Part shown: positions 1-7,188 of the stretch, one piece after another | How positions within the stretch are numbered: position 1 is the stretch's first letter | How the letters are laid out: each line of letters starts with the position of its first letter | NCBI GenBank assembly: GCA_934096945.1 | Contig: CAKOND010000013.1 | Location: 1 to 30,675, forward strand | Length of the DNA: 30,675 nucleotides | Direction: 5' to 3' | Source: an uncultured Bacilli bacterium | Lineage (GTDB): Bacteria > Bacillota_I > Bacilli_A > RF39 > UBA660 | Translations under genes and position numbers: made by a program | The notes under the pieces: generated by a model | Told to the model about the DNA's origin: nothing | Seen by the model: only the letters and a program-made list of their open reading frames with translations | Databases searched by the model: none

Positions 1-293
1 GCTGCACAAGTTCTGATGATTGCTCCAAAGTTATGCGGGTCTTCTAAGTGATCAAGTATTAAAACAAGATTGCCTTCCACATCTTTTAAACTATAATAAT
101 CATAATCAAAAGCATCAATTACTACACCTTGATGATTATATTCACACATTTTGTTTAATAAGTGGTTATCGACAAACTCATATTTTATTTTGTTTTCACT
201 ACAATACTTACAAACTTCTTTACGTGATGTCAATACTTTTTTAATTTTTTTCTTGTCTAGTTCCTTTAAAACATTCATTCCATATACACGCAT
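1..293 (-). CDS. rlmB: 23S rRNA 2'-O-methyltransferase RlmB, N-terminal part (cut by window edge)
   Basis: The reverse strand reads ATG at 293 and stays open to the window edge, giving 97 residues. The start has a GGAGG site at 302-306, 8 bases upstream. The first ~70 residues (MRVYGMNVLKELDKKKIKKV...) match the small substrate-binding domain of SpoU/TrmH-family enzymes. The visible end, LDHLEDPHNFGAIIRTC, is the first conserved SpoU motif of the methyltransferase fold, with the N/R residues that bind S-adenosylmethionine. Family members of this type methylate the ribose of G2251 in 23S rRNA. The rest of the gene, including the trefoil-knot motifs 2 and 3, lies outside the window. TrmH-family paralogues can look similar, but the short N-terminal domain and DPHNFGA favour RlmB. 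Confidence 0.9.
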   Translation of the reverse strand, partial: MRVYGMNVLKELDKKKIKKVLTSRKEVCKYCSENKIKYEFVDNHLLNKMCEYNHQGVVIDAFDYDYYSLKDVEGNLVLILDHLEDPHNFGAIIRTCA

Positions 294-312
294 TTTTATG
301 CCTCCTTTTTCT

Positions 313-334
313 GATATGTTCATTATAACATATC
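313..334 (-). promoter_or_regulatory. rlmB: rlmB -10 element inside an inverted repeat
   Basis: A perfect 8-base inverted repeat, GATATGTT-N6-AACATATC, lies 20-41 bases upstream of the rlmB start codon. Its spacer holds a TATAAT box on the minus strand (322-327). No good -35 box is visible at 17 bases. The dyad could be an operator or simply a hairpin at the transcript start. Confidence 0.5.
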
Positions 335-390
335 GTATACTTTTTGTATATATAAAATTTGTTATTTATTTAAAATAATTTTATTTCATA

Positions 391-412
391 ATAAAACCCC
401 GATGTTACGGGG
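391..412 (-). terminator. Rho-independent terminator of the tRNA gene
   Basis: On the minus strand, just past the tRNA 3' end, a CCCCG/CGGGG stem with a 6-base loop (397-412) is followed by TTTTATTAT. This is a standard intrinsic terminator placed correctly for the tRNA transcript. It also separates the tRNA from rlmB. Confidence 0.8.
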
Positions 413-424
413 ATTATTTCTAAA

Positions 425-500
425 TGGTGCTGGAAATGGGACTTGAACCTATGACCTATGCGTTACGAGGGCATTGCTCTACCAACTGAGCTATTCCAGC
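425..500 (-). tRNA. tRNA-Thr (anticodon CGU)
   Basis: The minus strand folds into a 76-base cloverleaf. It has a perfect 7-bp acceptor stem (GCTGGAA/TTCCAGC), discriminator A, encoded CCA (425-427), D arm GCTC/GAGC and T loop TTCAAGT. The anticodon loop CTCGTAA gives anticodon CGU, which reads ACG threonine codons. Two pairs are broken: C31-C39 at the base of the anticodon loop and A51-C63 in the T stem. The remaining identity elements look normal, so it may still be functional; a UGU-anticodon tRNA-Thr elsewhere could cover ACG by wobble. Confidence 0.93.
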
Positions 501-510
501 AACTAATAAT

Positions 511-538
511 AGTATACCACAAATCTTAAAAATAACAA
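511..538 (-). promoter_or_regulatory. Promoter of tRNA-Thr
   Basis: On the minus strand TTGTTA (533-538), a 16-base spacer and TATACT (511-516) lie about 10 bases upstream of the mature tRNA 5' end. Position and match suit a sigma-A promoter for a short tRNA leader. Confidence 0.5.
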
Positions 539-584
539 CTTTTATTTTGTTGTTTTACGTGTTAAAATACTAACAGGTGGTTAT

Positions 585-1496
585 ATGTTCAAAAATACAT
601 TAGATAATAAAAGATATCATACTTTGAATTACTTTTTTAAGAAAAAGTTTGGGCAAAAAGTTTTTAAAGTACCTTTAGATATAAATAGTATATGTCCAAA
701 TCAAGCAAGTGGTGGTTGTATATATTGTTCTAATAAGTCTGTTGCTAGTATTAGTGATAATAGTTTGGATATTTTAGAGCAATTTGAAAATGGAAGAAAA
801 ATTATGGAACAAAAATGGCCAGATAGTTTGTATATTCCTTATTTTCAATCTGGTACAAATACTTATAATGATAAAAATTTAGTTAAAGGTTATGTTGATA
901 AACTTCTTATGATACCTAAAGTTGTGGGAATTGATATTGCAACTAGACCAGATTGTTTATCAGATGAATGGCTTGATTATTTGGAAGAGTTAAATAAAAA
1001 AACATTTTTAATCGTGGAACTTGGACTTCAAAGTAGTAATGATAATACTTTAAGATTTATAAATCGTGGGCATAACAGTAAAACATTTAAAGACGCCGCC
1101 CAAAAATTGCATGCAAGAAATATTTTTGTGGTTGCTCACATTATAAATGGACTTCCTTATGAAACTAAGGAAGATATGATTAATACCATTAAATTTGTTA
1201 ATGATTGCCGGGTTGATGGAATTAAAATACATATGCTTTATATAGCAAAAAACACTCCGCTGGCTAGTTTATATGAAAAAAACAAATTTCATATTTTAAC
1301 TAGAGAGGAGTACATTGATATTGTTTGCTCTCAACTTAGGCTTTTAAATGAAGATGTTGTGGTAATGAGAATTACTGGGGATCCTCTTTTAAATGAATTG
1401 GTGGCACCAGAATGGCTTATAAAGAAGTTTATGGTTTTAAATGGAATTGATCAAGAGATGGTTAAAAGAAATATTTATCAAGGGGACCTATTTTAA
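585..1496 (+). CDS. TIGR01212-type radical SAM protein (YhcC/YtqA-like)
   Basis: A 303-residue protein, close to the usual length of this family. The ATG at 585 follows an AGGTGG site (574-579). The Fe-S cluster motif is C37-x7-C45-x2-C48 (CPNQASGGCIYC), the modified CxxxCxxC seen in the YhcC branch near MiaB/Elp3. It is followed by the family's YFQSGTNTYN segment near residue 90, then ATRPDCLSDEWLDYLEEL and ELGLQSSND, which line the TIM-barrel SAM site. It should be a cytosolic 4Fe-4S enzyme; its substrate is not established, with RNA modification suggested by relatives. It is the only large plus-strand gene here, and its stop overlaps the stop of the convergent pncC-like gene by 4 bases. 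Confidence 0.88.
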   Translation: MFKNTLDNKRYHTLNYFFKKKFGQKVFKVPLDINSICPNQASGGCIYCSNKSVASISDNSLDILEQFENGRKIMEQKWPDSLYIPYFQSGTNTYNDKNLVKGYVDKLLMIPKVVGIDIATRPDCLSDEWLDYLEELNKKTFLIVELGLQSSNDNTLRFINRGHNSKTFKDAAQKLHARNIFVVAHIINGLPYETKEDMINTIKFVNDCRVDGIKIHMLYIAKNTPLASLYEKNKFHILTREEYIDIVCSQLRLLNEDVVVMRITGDPLLNELVAPEWLIKKFMVLNGIDQEMVKRNIYQGDLF

Positions 1497-1975
1497 TTCT
1501 CTTTTTTTAATATTTCATATAAGTTGTCAATAATTTTATCTATTACTTCTTCTTTGTTTTCTTTTCTAGATGATTTTGTTACTTTTAAAAAGTCACTATA
1601 AATAGTATCCTTATCTTTATTATAGATACTAAAGTAAACTATATTATCATCACCAGATAAGTTATGGGGATCTACCCTATTTAGTTTACCCGTTATACCT
1701 ATGGCATAATTTGAACTAGTAAACTGTGATATTTTCTTAGACATTTCTATAGCTGTTGCCATGCTATAAACTGAGTATTCATCTATTGTTTCTTTAGGTA
1801 CACCCATTTTTATTTTAAATTCATTTGAATATGTTACTGCGCTAAATTTTAATATTTCACTTGCACCAGGTATGTTGGTTATGGCATTTGCTAGACCTCC
1901 GCCGGTACAAGATTCCATTGTTGATATTGTCTTATTTTGTTTTGTTAATATTTCTACAATTTTCTCTAATTTCAT
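1493..1975 (-). CDS. pncC: CinA C-terminal-domain protein (PncC-like nicotinamide-nucleotide amidase)
   Basis: A 160-residue stand-alone CinA C-terminal domain. The signature MESCTGGGLANAIT (20-33) carries the catalytic serine of the ESCTGG motif, followed by IPGASEIL and VTYSNEFKIKMGV (47-59), both typical of PncC. Known members deamidate nicotinamide mononucleotide to nicotinate mononucleotide in the NAD salvage cycle. The usual GIAGPGG loop is replaced by GITGKLNRVDPHN (about 94-106), an alternative form of this segment, so substrate specificity may differ. The start codon sits 2 bases after the DUF362 stop with no close Shine-Dalgarno site, suggesting translational coupling. Confidence 0.83.
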   Translation of the reverse strand: MKLEKIVEILTKQNKTISTMESCTGGGLANAITNIPGASEILKFSAVTYSNEFKIKMGVPKETIDEYSVYSMATAIEMSKKISQFTSSNYAIGITGKLNRVDPHNLSGDDNIVYFSIYNKDKDTIYSDFLKVTKSSRKENKEEVIDKIIDNLYEILKKEN

Positions 1976-1977
1976 AA

Positions 1978-2865
1978 TTATCTATCTATCCTCACTAATT
2001 CGTATTCTGTTGTTCCTAAGCCCAGTTTTTCTGCTTCATTAATAGTATGAATTGCGTGTTTATCAAGCATTCTCTTCTTTAGTGAGTTTGCTCCTTCTTC
2101 TGTTAAATTCATTATAGTATCGTAACAACATTTATCTATAGCAACTGGGTCTAGAGATGCAAATATACCAATATCTGCAATTTCTGGATCTTTTGGATTA
2201 TTATCGCAATCACAATCTATGGAAATATTATTAGCAATGTTTATATAAACTATATTTTCCGGTTTGAAATAATCCATGACAGATTTATCCGCTTCAGTCA
2301 TACTTTCTAGAAAATCATCTTGCATTGTTTTTAATTTCCAACATTCATCAGGCACTGTTGTTTTTCCTGCCGAATGTATCCATGCTTTACCATTTTTTGA
2401 AGCAACTCCGATTGACATATTTTTTAAAGCTCCGCCAAAGCCACCCATTATATGTCCTTTGAAGTGTGATAACATTAACATTGAATCATAATTTTTAATA
2501 TGACTTCCAACGTAGTTTATGCCATTTAAGTGTTTTCCACCATTTATAGGAATATCAATTTCACCTTCTTCATCCATAATATCACACGGGGCAATATCAT
2601 AAAAACCATGGTCTTTGATAGCTTGCCAGTGGTCACTTGGATTCATTCTTTTTCCAGCATAAGCAGTGCAACATTCTACGATTGTACCATTTAATTTACT
2701 TACTAAATCTTTAATTAAATTGGGATTTAAAAAGTTATGTCCACCAGGTTCTCCGGTTGAAATTTTAACCGCTACCTTACCTTTTAGTTCATGATTTAAT
2801 CTTTCATAAATTTTAACTAAACTTTCACTTGTTATTTCTTTTGTAAAATATACTTTACTTTTCAT
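1978..2865 (-). CDS. DUF362 domain protein
   Basis: A 295-residue protein with an AAAGGAT ribosome site 8 bases before its ATG. The segments KVAVKISTGEPGGHNFLNP (30-48), ECCTAYAGKRM, NYDSMLMLSHFKGHIMGGFGGALKNMSIGVASKNGK and DIGIFASLDPVAIDKCCYD match the DUF362 family. Many members of that family also carry two 4Fe-4S ferredoxin motifs, and those are absent here; only scattered cysteines (such as the DCDCD cluster near residue 220) are present. Biochemical function is unknown. It is the first gene of a two-gene operon with the PncC-like protein. Confidence 0.82.
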   Translation of the reverse strand: MKSKVYFTKEITSESLVKIYERLNHELKGKVAVKISTGEPGGHNFLNPNLIKDLVSKLNGTIVECCTAYAGKRMNPSDHWQAIKDHGFYDIAPCDIMDEEGEIDIPINGGKHLNGINYVGSHIKNYDSMLMLSHFKGHIMGGFGGALKNMSIGVASKNGKAWIHSAGKTTVPDECWKLKTMQDDFLESMTEADKSVMDYFKPENIVYINIANNISIDCDCDNNPKDPEIADIGIFASLDPVAIDKCCYDTIMNLTEEGANSLKKRMLDKHAIHTINEAEKLGLGTTEYELVRIDR

Positions 2866-2888
2866 TGTATCAATCCTTTCATGTATTT

Positions 2889-2917
2889 ATGATAATACAA
2901 TTTTGAATTGTTGTCTA
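2889..2917 (-). promoter_or_regulatory. Promoter of the DUF362-pncC operon with a dyad in its spacer
   Basis: Minus strand TAGACA (2912-2917), a 17-base spacer and TATCAT (2889-2894), each one base from consensus. The spacer contains a perfect dyad ACAATT-N3-AATTGT (2897-2911), well placed for a repressor. It lies 24 bases upstream of the start codon. Confidence 0.6.
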
Positions 2918-3042
2918 GATAACTTTACAAAATTATCTAAGTCAGGGGCATCTATTGATAGATGGAGGCAAAATGGTAAATTTTTTTAATTTATTGCTTA
3001 TATAATCTGAGAATTCTTTGATTATAGAAAAAAATAAGAAGT

Positions 3043-3067
3043 AAAAAAAGTTTCCAAAATGGGAAGC
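3043..3067 (-). terminator. Possible intrinsic terminator
   Basis: On the minus strand GCTTCC-CATTTT-GGAAAC (one mismatch) is followed by seven T. It would end transcripts arriving from the 3366-4304 gene before the DUF362 promoter. The imperfect stem keeps confidence moderate. Confidence 0.5.
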
Positions 3068-3250
3068 TGTTATATTTATTAATCAAATATGGCTCTTTGT
3101 TAATGATGCGATAAGAATGTAAAAAAAGAGAAATATTATATGTTTTTTTTTTGTATTTTTGATATAACTACATTATCTCATAATAAGTAAGGAGTTGATA
3201 TAAGTTAATTGCTCTCTTCAGGGGGCGACCTGGTTCTAATTTGACTAGTT

Positions 3251-3280
3251 TTATAAAATATTAAACCCCTTATTTTATAA
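3251..3280. repeat. 10-bp AT-only inverted repeat
   Basis: TTATAAAATA and its exact reverse complement TATTTTATAA flank the 10-base loop TTAAACCCCT. There is no T tract in either direction, so it is not an obvious terminator. Confidence 0.7.
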
Positions 3281-3330
3281 TGGCTTGTGTACTTTTGAGT
3301 TTATTAAAATTTACTTAAATTTAATGAATT

Positions 3331-3364
3331 TTTTAGGTTTGTGCACCTAAAAGTGTACCTAGAA
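3331..3364. repeat. 8-bp hairpin with a 12-base tandem repeat
   Basis: TTTTAGGT-TTGTGC-ACCTAAAA (3331-3352) is a perfect hairpin. Its 3' part begins a tandem pair, GTGCACCTAAAA and GTGTACCTAGAA (10 of 12 identical), with a related GTGTACTTTTGA at 3287. It lies immediately past the stop of the 3366 gene and may stop transcription or bind a protein. Confidence 0.5.
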
Positions 3365-3365
3365 T

Positions 3366-4304
3366 TTACTTAACTAACGCTATTAAAAGTTCTACAAATC
3401 CGGTAAGATTTTTTTGAATATCATCTTGCAACTTCTTTGCTTCTTCAGTCAAAAAGTCAACATTTTCTTTATTCTTTTCAAAATATTCTTTATTCAAATC
3501 TGCGTATAATAATTTTTTGAGTTTTTCCATTTTTTTGGGTATAACCTTTTCTTTATGGATATCACTAATCAAAACATACCATACTAATACAACGTATGTA
3601 ATATCAATTGGGTCTTTTTTATAATTGCATAAATATTTTAAACATAAATATAATAGTATTTCCACAAAGAAAGCATTTTGTTTTAAGGATACAACATATA
3701 TATCTAAATCATCATCTTTTTCTATTTCTATCATAGCATTAATCACTATTGAACTATGAGTAAACAAACACATTTTATCATAGAATTCATCCAGCATTTC
3801 TTTTAAATTCCTATTGCTAATTTCTATAAATAAATCTCCATCTAATTTACGTAAGACCTTTCTAAAGTCATTTCTTAATTTTTGAGGCTTAGTAAATTGT
3901 CTAGTTGTATCATCTATAGATAAATTTATAAATTCTGTATAAGTGTTTTCGTTTTCGTTAATCATCATACCCATTATAAGGTTTTCAAAAGCAGATCTTA
4001 ATAATGAATTAGCATCCACTACTTCTTTATTTTTAATGAATTTATGAACATTATTCAGCGTTTTTCTAGTTTGATTTAATAAGTTTACTGTTTCTGGTCT
4101 TTTAAATTCTTTATCATTTTCTAATTCTTTAAAGAACTTATTGATATATCTTCTCATTACATTTACAAATTTAGTTTTGCATTTTTTTCGCGCTAGTTCT
4201 TTTAGCTCAACAAGTTTATCTTTTTGTAATAGATATAGTAATTGTCTTATTTGATCTTCAGTTAATTCTGATTGAATCTTTTTTATATCTTCCTCTGTAA
4301 CCAA
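3366..4304 (-). CDS. Helical protein of unknown function next to hsdS (weakly DUF5677-like)
   Basis: About 312 residues, almost entirely alpha-helical and charged, with no membrane segment. I do not firmly recognise it. The arrangement RSAFENLIMGMM (about 103-114) followed by FYDKMCLFTHSS (about 174-185) and a helical C-terminal half resembles the helical DUF5677-type proteins, some found in defence islands; this is a weak resemblance. A GTG at 4313 would overlap its own ribosome site, while TTG at 4304 follows GAGGTGA by 5 bases, so TTG is preferred. It has its own -10 box and lies beyond the hsdS terminator, so it is an accessory gene of the island, not part of hsdRMS. Confidence 0.6.
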   Translation of the reverse strand: MVTEEDIKKIQSELTEDQIRQLLYLLQKDKLVELKELARKKCKTKFVNVMRRYINKFFKELENDKEFKRPETVNLLNQTRKTLNNVHKFIKNKEVVDANSLLRSAFENLIMGMMINENENTYTEFINLSIDDTTRQFTKPQKLRNDFRKVLRKLDGDLFIEISNRNLKEMLDEFYDKMCLFTHSSIVINAMIEIEKDDDLDIYVVSLKQNAFFVEILLYLCLKYLCNYKKDPIDITYVVLVWYVLISDIHKEKVIPKKMEKLKKLLYADLNKEYFEKNKENVDFLTEEAKKLQDDIQKNLTGFVELLIALVK

Positions 4305-4328
4305 AGTAATCACCTCTTTTAATTTACT

Positions 4329-4334
4329 ATTATA
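4329..4334 (-). promoter_or_regulatory. -10 box for the 3366-4304 gene
   Basis: TATAAT on the minus strand in the context GTAGTATAATA, 25 bases before the start codon. The same GTAGTATAATA context occurs before the cysteine-rich gene at 14842. The -35 region falls in the preceding terminator and is weak. Confidence 0.45.
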
Positions 4335-4338
4335 CTAC

Positions 4339-4362
4339 AAAAAAAGAAGATATTAATCTTCT
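4339..4362 (-). terminator. Terminator of hsdRMS
   Basis: The perfect 7-bp stem AGAAGAT/ATCTTCT (4345-4362) with a 4-base loop is followed by a T run on the minus strand. The hairpin includes the hsdS stop codon. Confidence 0.75.
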
Positions 4363-5540
4363 ACTTTGATCTTATTAGCCATAAATTGTGGTAACAAAAA
4401 TGACTTATAATTATTTAGATTATAATTTTCAATAATATTATTTATATAAACCTTGTAATATGGTTTAAATAATTCATTATATTTATTCATAGTGTTTGTA
4501 TCAGGTGCTTCAATCATTATGTTTTTTAGATCCTGTTCGCTTATATTCGGCTGTGCACTGTTGGCACCTAATCTGAATACAATTTTTTGAAATGATTCAT
4601 CTCGAATTATATTAAATATAAAGGTTAAATTATTATCATTTGTCAAAATATTTAGTACACGTTGATTAACATATACATTTTGCAAATCTATTGCTACTAA
4701 CCCAACTTTTCCAATAGTATTTCCACTCATTGCAAAAACTATATTTCCGTTTTTCACTTTATATTTTTCTAATTTTTTCCCATGACTGGTGTTTATATAC
4801 GAAACATTGTTTAAATTTAGAATATCATCATTTAAACTTTTTATTGTTAACACTGAGTCGCCATTCTTTTTCCAATCGGAACTTTTGAATGCATAACCTG
4901 CTTGAGATTCAAATAAATCACCAAATTTAATTACTTTTTTCTTTATATTCTTGTTACTCATTATTTTATCCAAATATAGTCTACTATATTTGTCAATGTT
5001 TTTGTTCATTGTTTTGTTGTTCTCTATTTTTTTATCAATATGGTTTAATAGTTTTGATATTTTTTTTTGTTCTTTTATATCGGGAATATCAATAACAAAT
5101 TTTTCTAAATCAGATTGATACAAATGATTAATTGTACTTCCATCAGTTTTCTTTTTGTTGACATACTCTTTAAAAACACTACTTTTTAATAAATGGTATA
5201 AATAATCAAAATCTAATTTATCTGGTATTAAATTTCTTACAACAAAGATTCCCGACGCAACAGAGCATTTAAAGGGTATATTTTTTACATATCCTATTTT
5301 TCCTAAGGTTCCATCTTTAGATATTAATATGTCGCCATTTTGAAGCATAATCTCTTCTGATTCATAATATCTCTCTTTTGATATATATCCACAATTGTTC
5401 CAGTCTATATATCCATCCATTAATGCAGTTGCATTAATAATTCTATATTCTCCAGTAGTTAAATATTCGTCTTTGTTTAAACCTTTCCACCCAATTCTAC
5501 CTTTTATATAAAGATCTTTACCCCAATTAAGTCTCATCAT
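4353..5540 (-). CDS. hsdS: Type I restriction-modification specificity subunit HsdS
   Basis: A 395-residue protein with two target-recognition domains. TRD1 covers about 5-130 (IKGRIGWKGLNKDEYL, then DILISKDGTLGKIGY). A coiled-coil spacer follows near 140-185 (EQKKISKLLNHIDKKIENN). TRD2 is about 190-350, beginning IKFGDLFESQAGYAFKSSDW, and a second spacer reaches the C-terminus, including NNYKSFLLPQFM. HsdS reads both halves of the bipartite target and docks two HsdM subunits. The protein begins almost directly at the TRD1 recognition segment, shorter than usual ahead of it, so the N-terminal ~15-20 residues common in relatives appear missing. It overlaps the hsdM stop by 14 bases, so no upstream in-frame start is evident. 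Confidence 0.92.
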   Translation of the reverse strand: MMRLNWGKDLYIKGRIGWKGLNKDEYLTTGEYRIINATALMDGYIDWNNCGYISKERYYESEEIMLQNGDILISKDGTLGKIGYVKNIPFKCSVASGIFVVRNLIPDKLDFDYLYHLLKSSVFKEYVNKKKTDGSTINHLYQSDLEKFVIDIPDIKEQKKISKLLNHIDKKIENNKTMNKNIDKYSRLYLDKIMSNKNIKKKVIKFGDLFESQAGYAFKSSDWKKNGDSVLTIKSLNDDILNLNNVSYINTSHGKKLEKYKVKNGNIVFAMSGNTIGKVGLVAIDLQNVYVNQRVLNILTNDNNLTFIFNIIRDESFQKIVFRLGANSAQPNISEQDLKNIMIEAPDTNTMNKYNELFKPYYKVYINNIIENYNLNNYKSFLLPQFMANKIKVED

Positions 5541-7188
5541 ATTCTAATGCTCCTAGATCGTTTATTATATTTTTTTCTAATTCATCATTTTCTTTAAAAA
5601 GTTTTTCAATTATATTTTTATATTCGTTTTTTCTTTTATTAAATTCATCAGTTGTTAGTTTTTCATAAATTATTTCTATTTCGAAATATTGACCTATAGA
5701 AAACGAATAATTATTATTTGCAATTTTATCATAATTAACTAAAACACTGTAATCTTTTATTTCCTCTTTCATATTAAAAGTATTTATAATCTCAGCAATT
5801 TCATGTGGTTCTAAAATTGTACGTTGATTCTTTCCATCTTTAACTTTTTTACCTTTTTTTGAAGCATCAAGCATAAATACACTACTATTATTATTATTAT
5901 TCTTATTAATAAATATAACGCTTACATTTGTGCCAGTAGTGGCAAAAATATTTGATGGCATAGATACAACGCCTGATAAATACCTATTATCTATTAAATA
6001 CTTTCTTATCTTTTTTTCAATTTCAGATTTAGCTGTTAGAAAACCCGTTGGAACAACAATTGCTGCATTACCATTATCTTTCAATGAAAATAAAATATGT
6101 TGGATAAACAACAAATATATTGGCATTTTATCCTTTTCTTTTTCAGGAATTTTTGGTACACCAGCAAAAAATCTATCTGAATATTTATCATCTTCTAGTT
6201 TATCTCTATAATCACTAAAATCTGTTTTAAATGGAGGATTGCTAACTATATAATCAAATTGAGCCAATTTATTACCTTCTTTATTTAAATGAGCAGGATT
6301 CAATAATGTATTACCATGTACAACATTATCTAAAGAATGTACTAAATTATTTAATATAAGGTTTAATCTTAAAAATTCATTTGATTTTTGAGATATATCT
6401 TGAGTATATAAAGTACAATCTTCTTCCCCTATTTCATGAGCAAGTGCTAATAATAATGTACCAGATCCTGCTGATGGATCATATATTGATACATTTCTTA
6501 CTTTTTCAGTATCTGGCACTAATATTTTAGCAATAATTCTAGCGATAGAGTTAGGTGTATAGTATTCTGCATACTTACCAAAATCTTTATTATAATCTTT
6601 AATTAAATATTCAAATATTGTAGCAAAGAAATCATATTTTTCTTCAAACACTTCATCAAACGAAAATTCAACTAGTTTATCAATTATTGCTTTAGCAAAA
6701 TCATTCTTCTTATTAGATTCAATTATGTATTGAGAAATAGGGCTGAACAATTTTATTTTTTCTTTACTTCCTGTTCTAACTGAGAATATATCTATATTAT
6801 CATTGGAAATACCATCTAAAGCATTATCAAATAATTCATAAAACTTTGGGGTTGTGGAGTTCTTATTATTAAATAAATAACTTACTAAAAATTCTTTTCT
6901 AACAAATGCTACATTAGCTCCTAAACCATATCTATATTTAGACATTTCTGCAGGAGTAAGTTTCATTATTTCTTCCTCAACCTCTTTAGTTGTAGAAGTC
7001 TTAGATAAATTCTTATCTACTCTTTTAAATTCATACAAGAATTTATCATTTAAATATTTATAAAGGAATGAATCAGCAATAATCTTATATTCATTTCCTG
7101 TATTAGATAATCCATATTCACCACAAACTGCTTTTAAATCATCTATCATTCTCTCTGTTTTTACTATTAGTTGTCTTTCTTTATCCAT
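5527..7188 (-). CDS. hsdM: Type I restriction-modification DNA methyltransferase subunit HsdM
   Basis: A 553-residue N6-adenine methyltransferase. The N-terminal helical domain is followed by YYTP (about 209-212), SAM-binding DPSAGSG (237-243) and catalytic NPPF (317-320). With HsdS it forms the modification enzyme, and with HsdR the restriction complex. The start was set at ATG 7188, which has GGAAGG eight bases upstream and overlaps the hsdR stop by 8 bases. An upstream start at 7215 would overlap hsdR by 35 bases and lacks such a site. The C-terminal tail is a charged helix, as usual for docking to HsdS. No defect is visible. Confidence 0.95.
   Translation of the reverse strand: MDKERQLIVKTERMIDDLKAVCGEYGLSNTGNEYKIIADSFLYKYLNDKFLYEFKRVDKNLSKTSTTKEVEEEIMKLTPAEMSKYRYGLGANVAFVRKEFLVSYLFNNKNSTTPKFYELFDNALDGISNDNIDIFSVRTGSKEKIKLFSPISQYIIESNKKNDFAKAIIDKLVEFSFDEVFEEKYDFFATIFEYLIKDYNKDFGKYAEYYTPNSIARIIAKILVPDTEKVRNVSIYDPSAGSGTLLLALAHEIGEEDCTLYTQDISQKSNEFLRLNLILNNLVHSLDNVVHGNTLLNPAHLNKEGNKLAQFDYIVSNPPFKTDFSDYRDKLEDDKYSDRFFAGVPKIPEKEKDKMPIYLLFIQHILFSLKDNGNAAIVVPTGFLTAKSEIEKKIRKYLIDNRYLSGVVSMPSNIFATTGTNVSVIFINKNNNNNSSVFMLDASKKGKKVKDGKNQRTILEPHEIAEIINTFNMKEEIKDYSVLVNYDKIANNNYSFSIGQYFEIEIIYEKLTTDEFNKRKNEYKNIIEKLFKENDELEKNIINDLGALEYDET

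Larger units (their letters stand above)
2918..3365. other. Gene-poor stretch with hairpins and short repeats
   Basis: No convincing reading frame on either strand. It holds a CATCTA-N4-TAGATG hairpin (2949-2964), a terminator-like hairpin (3043-3067), a G-rich block GGGGGCGACCTGGTTC (3221-3236), an AT-only 10-bp inverted repeat (3251-3280), an 8-bp hairpin (3331-3352) and a tandem 12-base repeat (3341-3364). It separates housekeeping genes from the restriction block, so it may be the edge of an acquired segment. No recombinase gene is present to support that. Confidence 0.5.

Noticed and set aside
2962..3005. Ten-codon plus-strand mini-ORF (MVNFFNLLLI) after GGAGG
   Set aside because: Too short and with no promoter; chance occurrence in AT-rich sequence.
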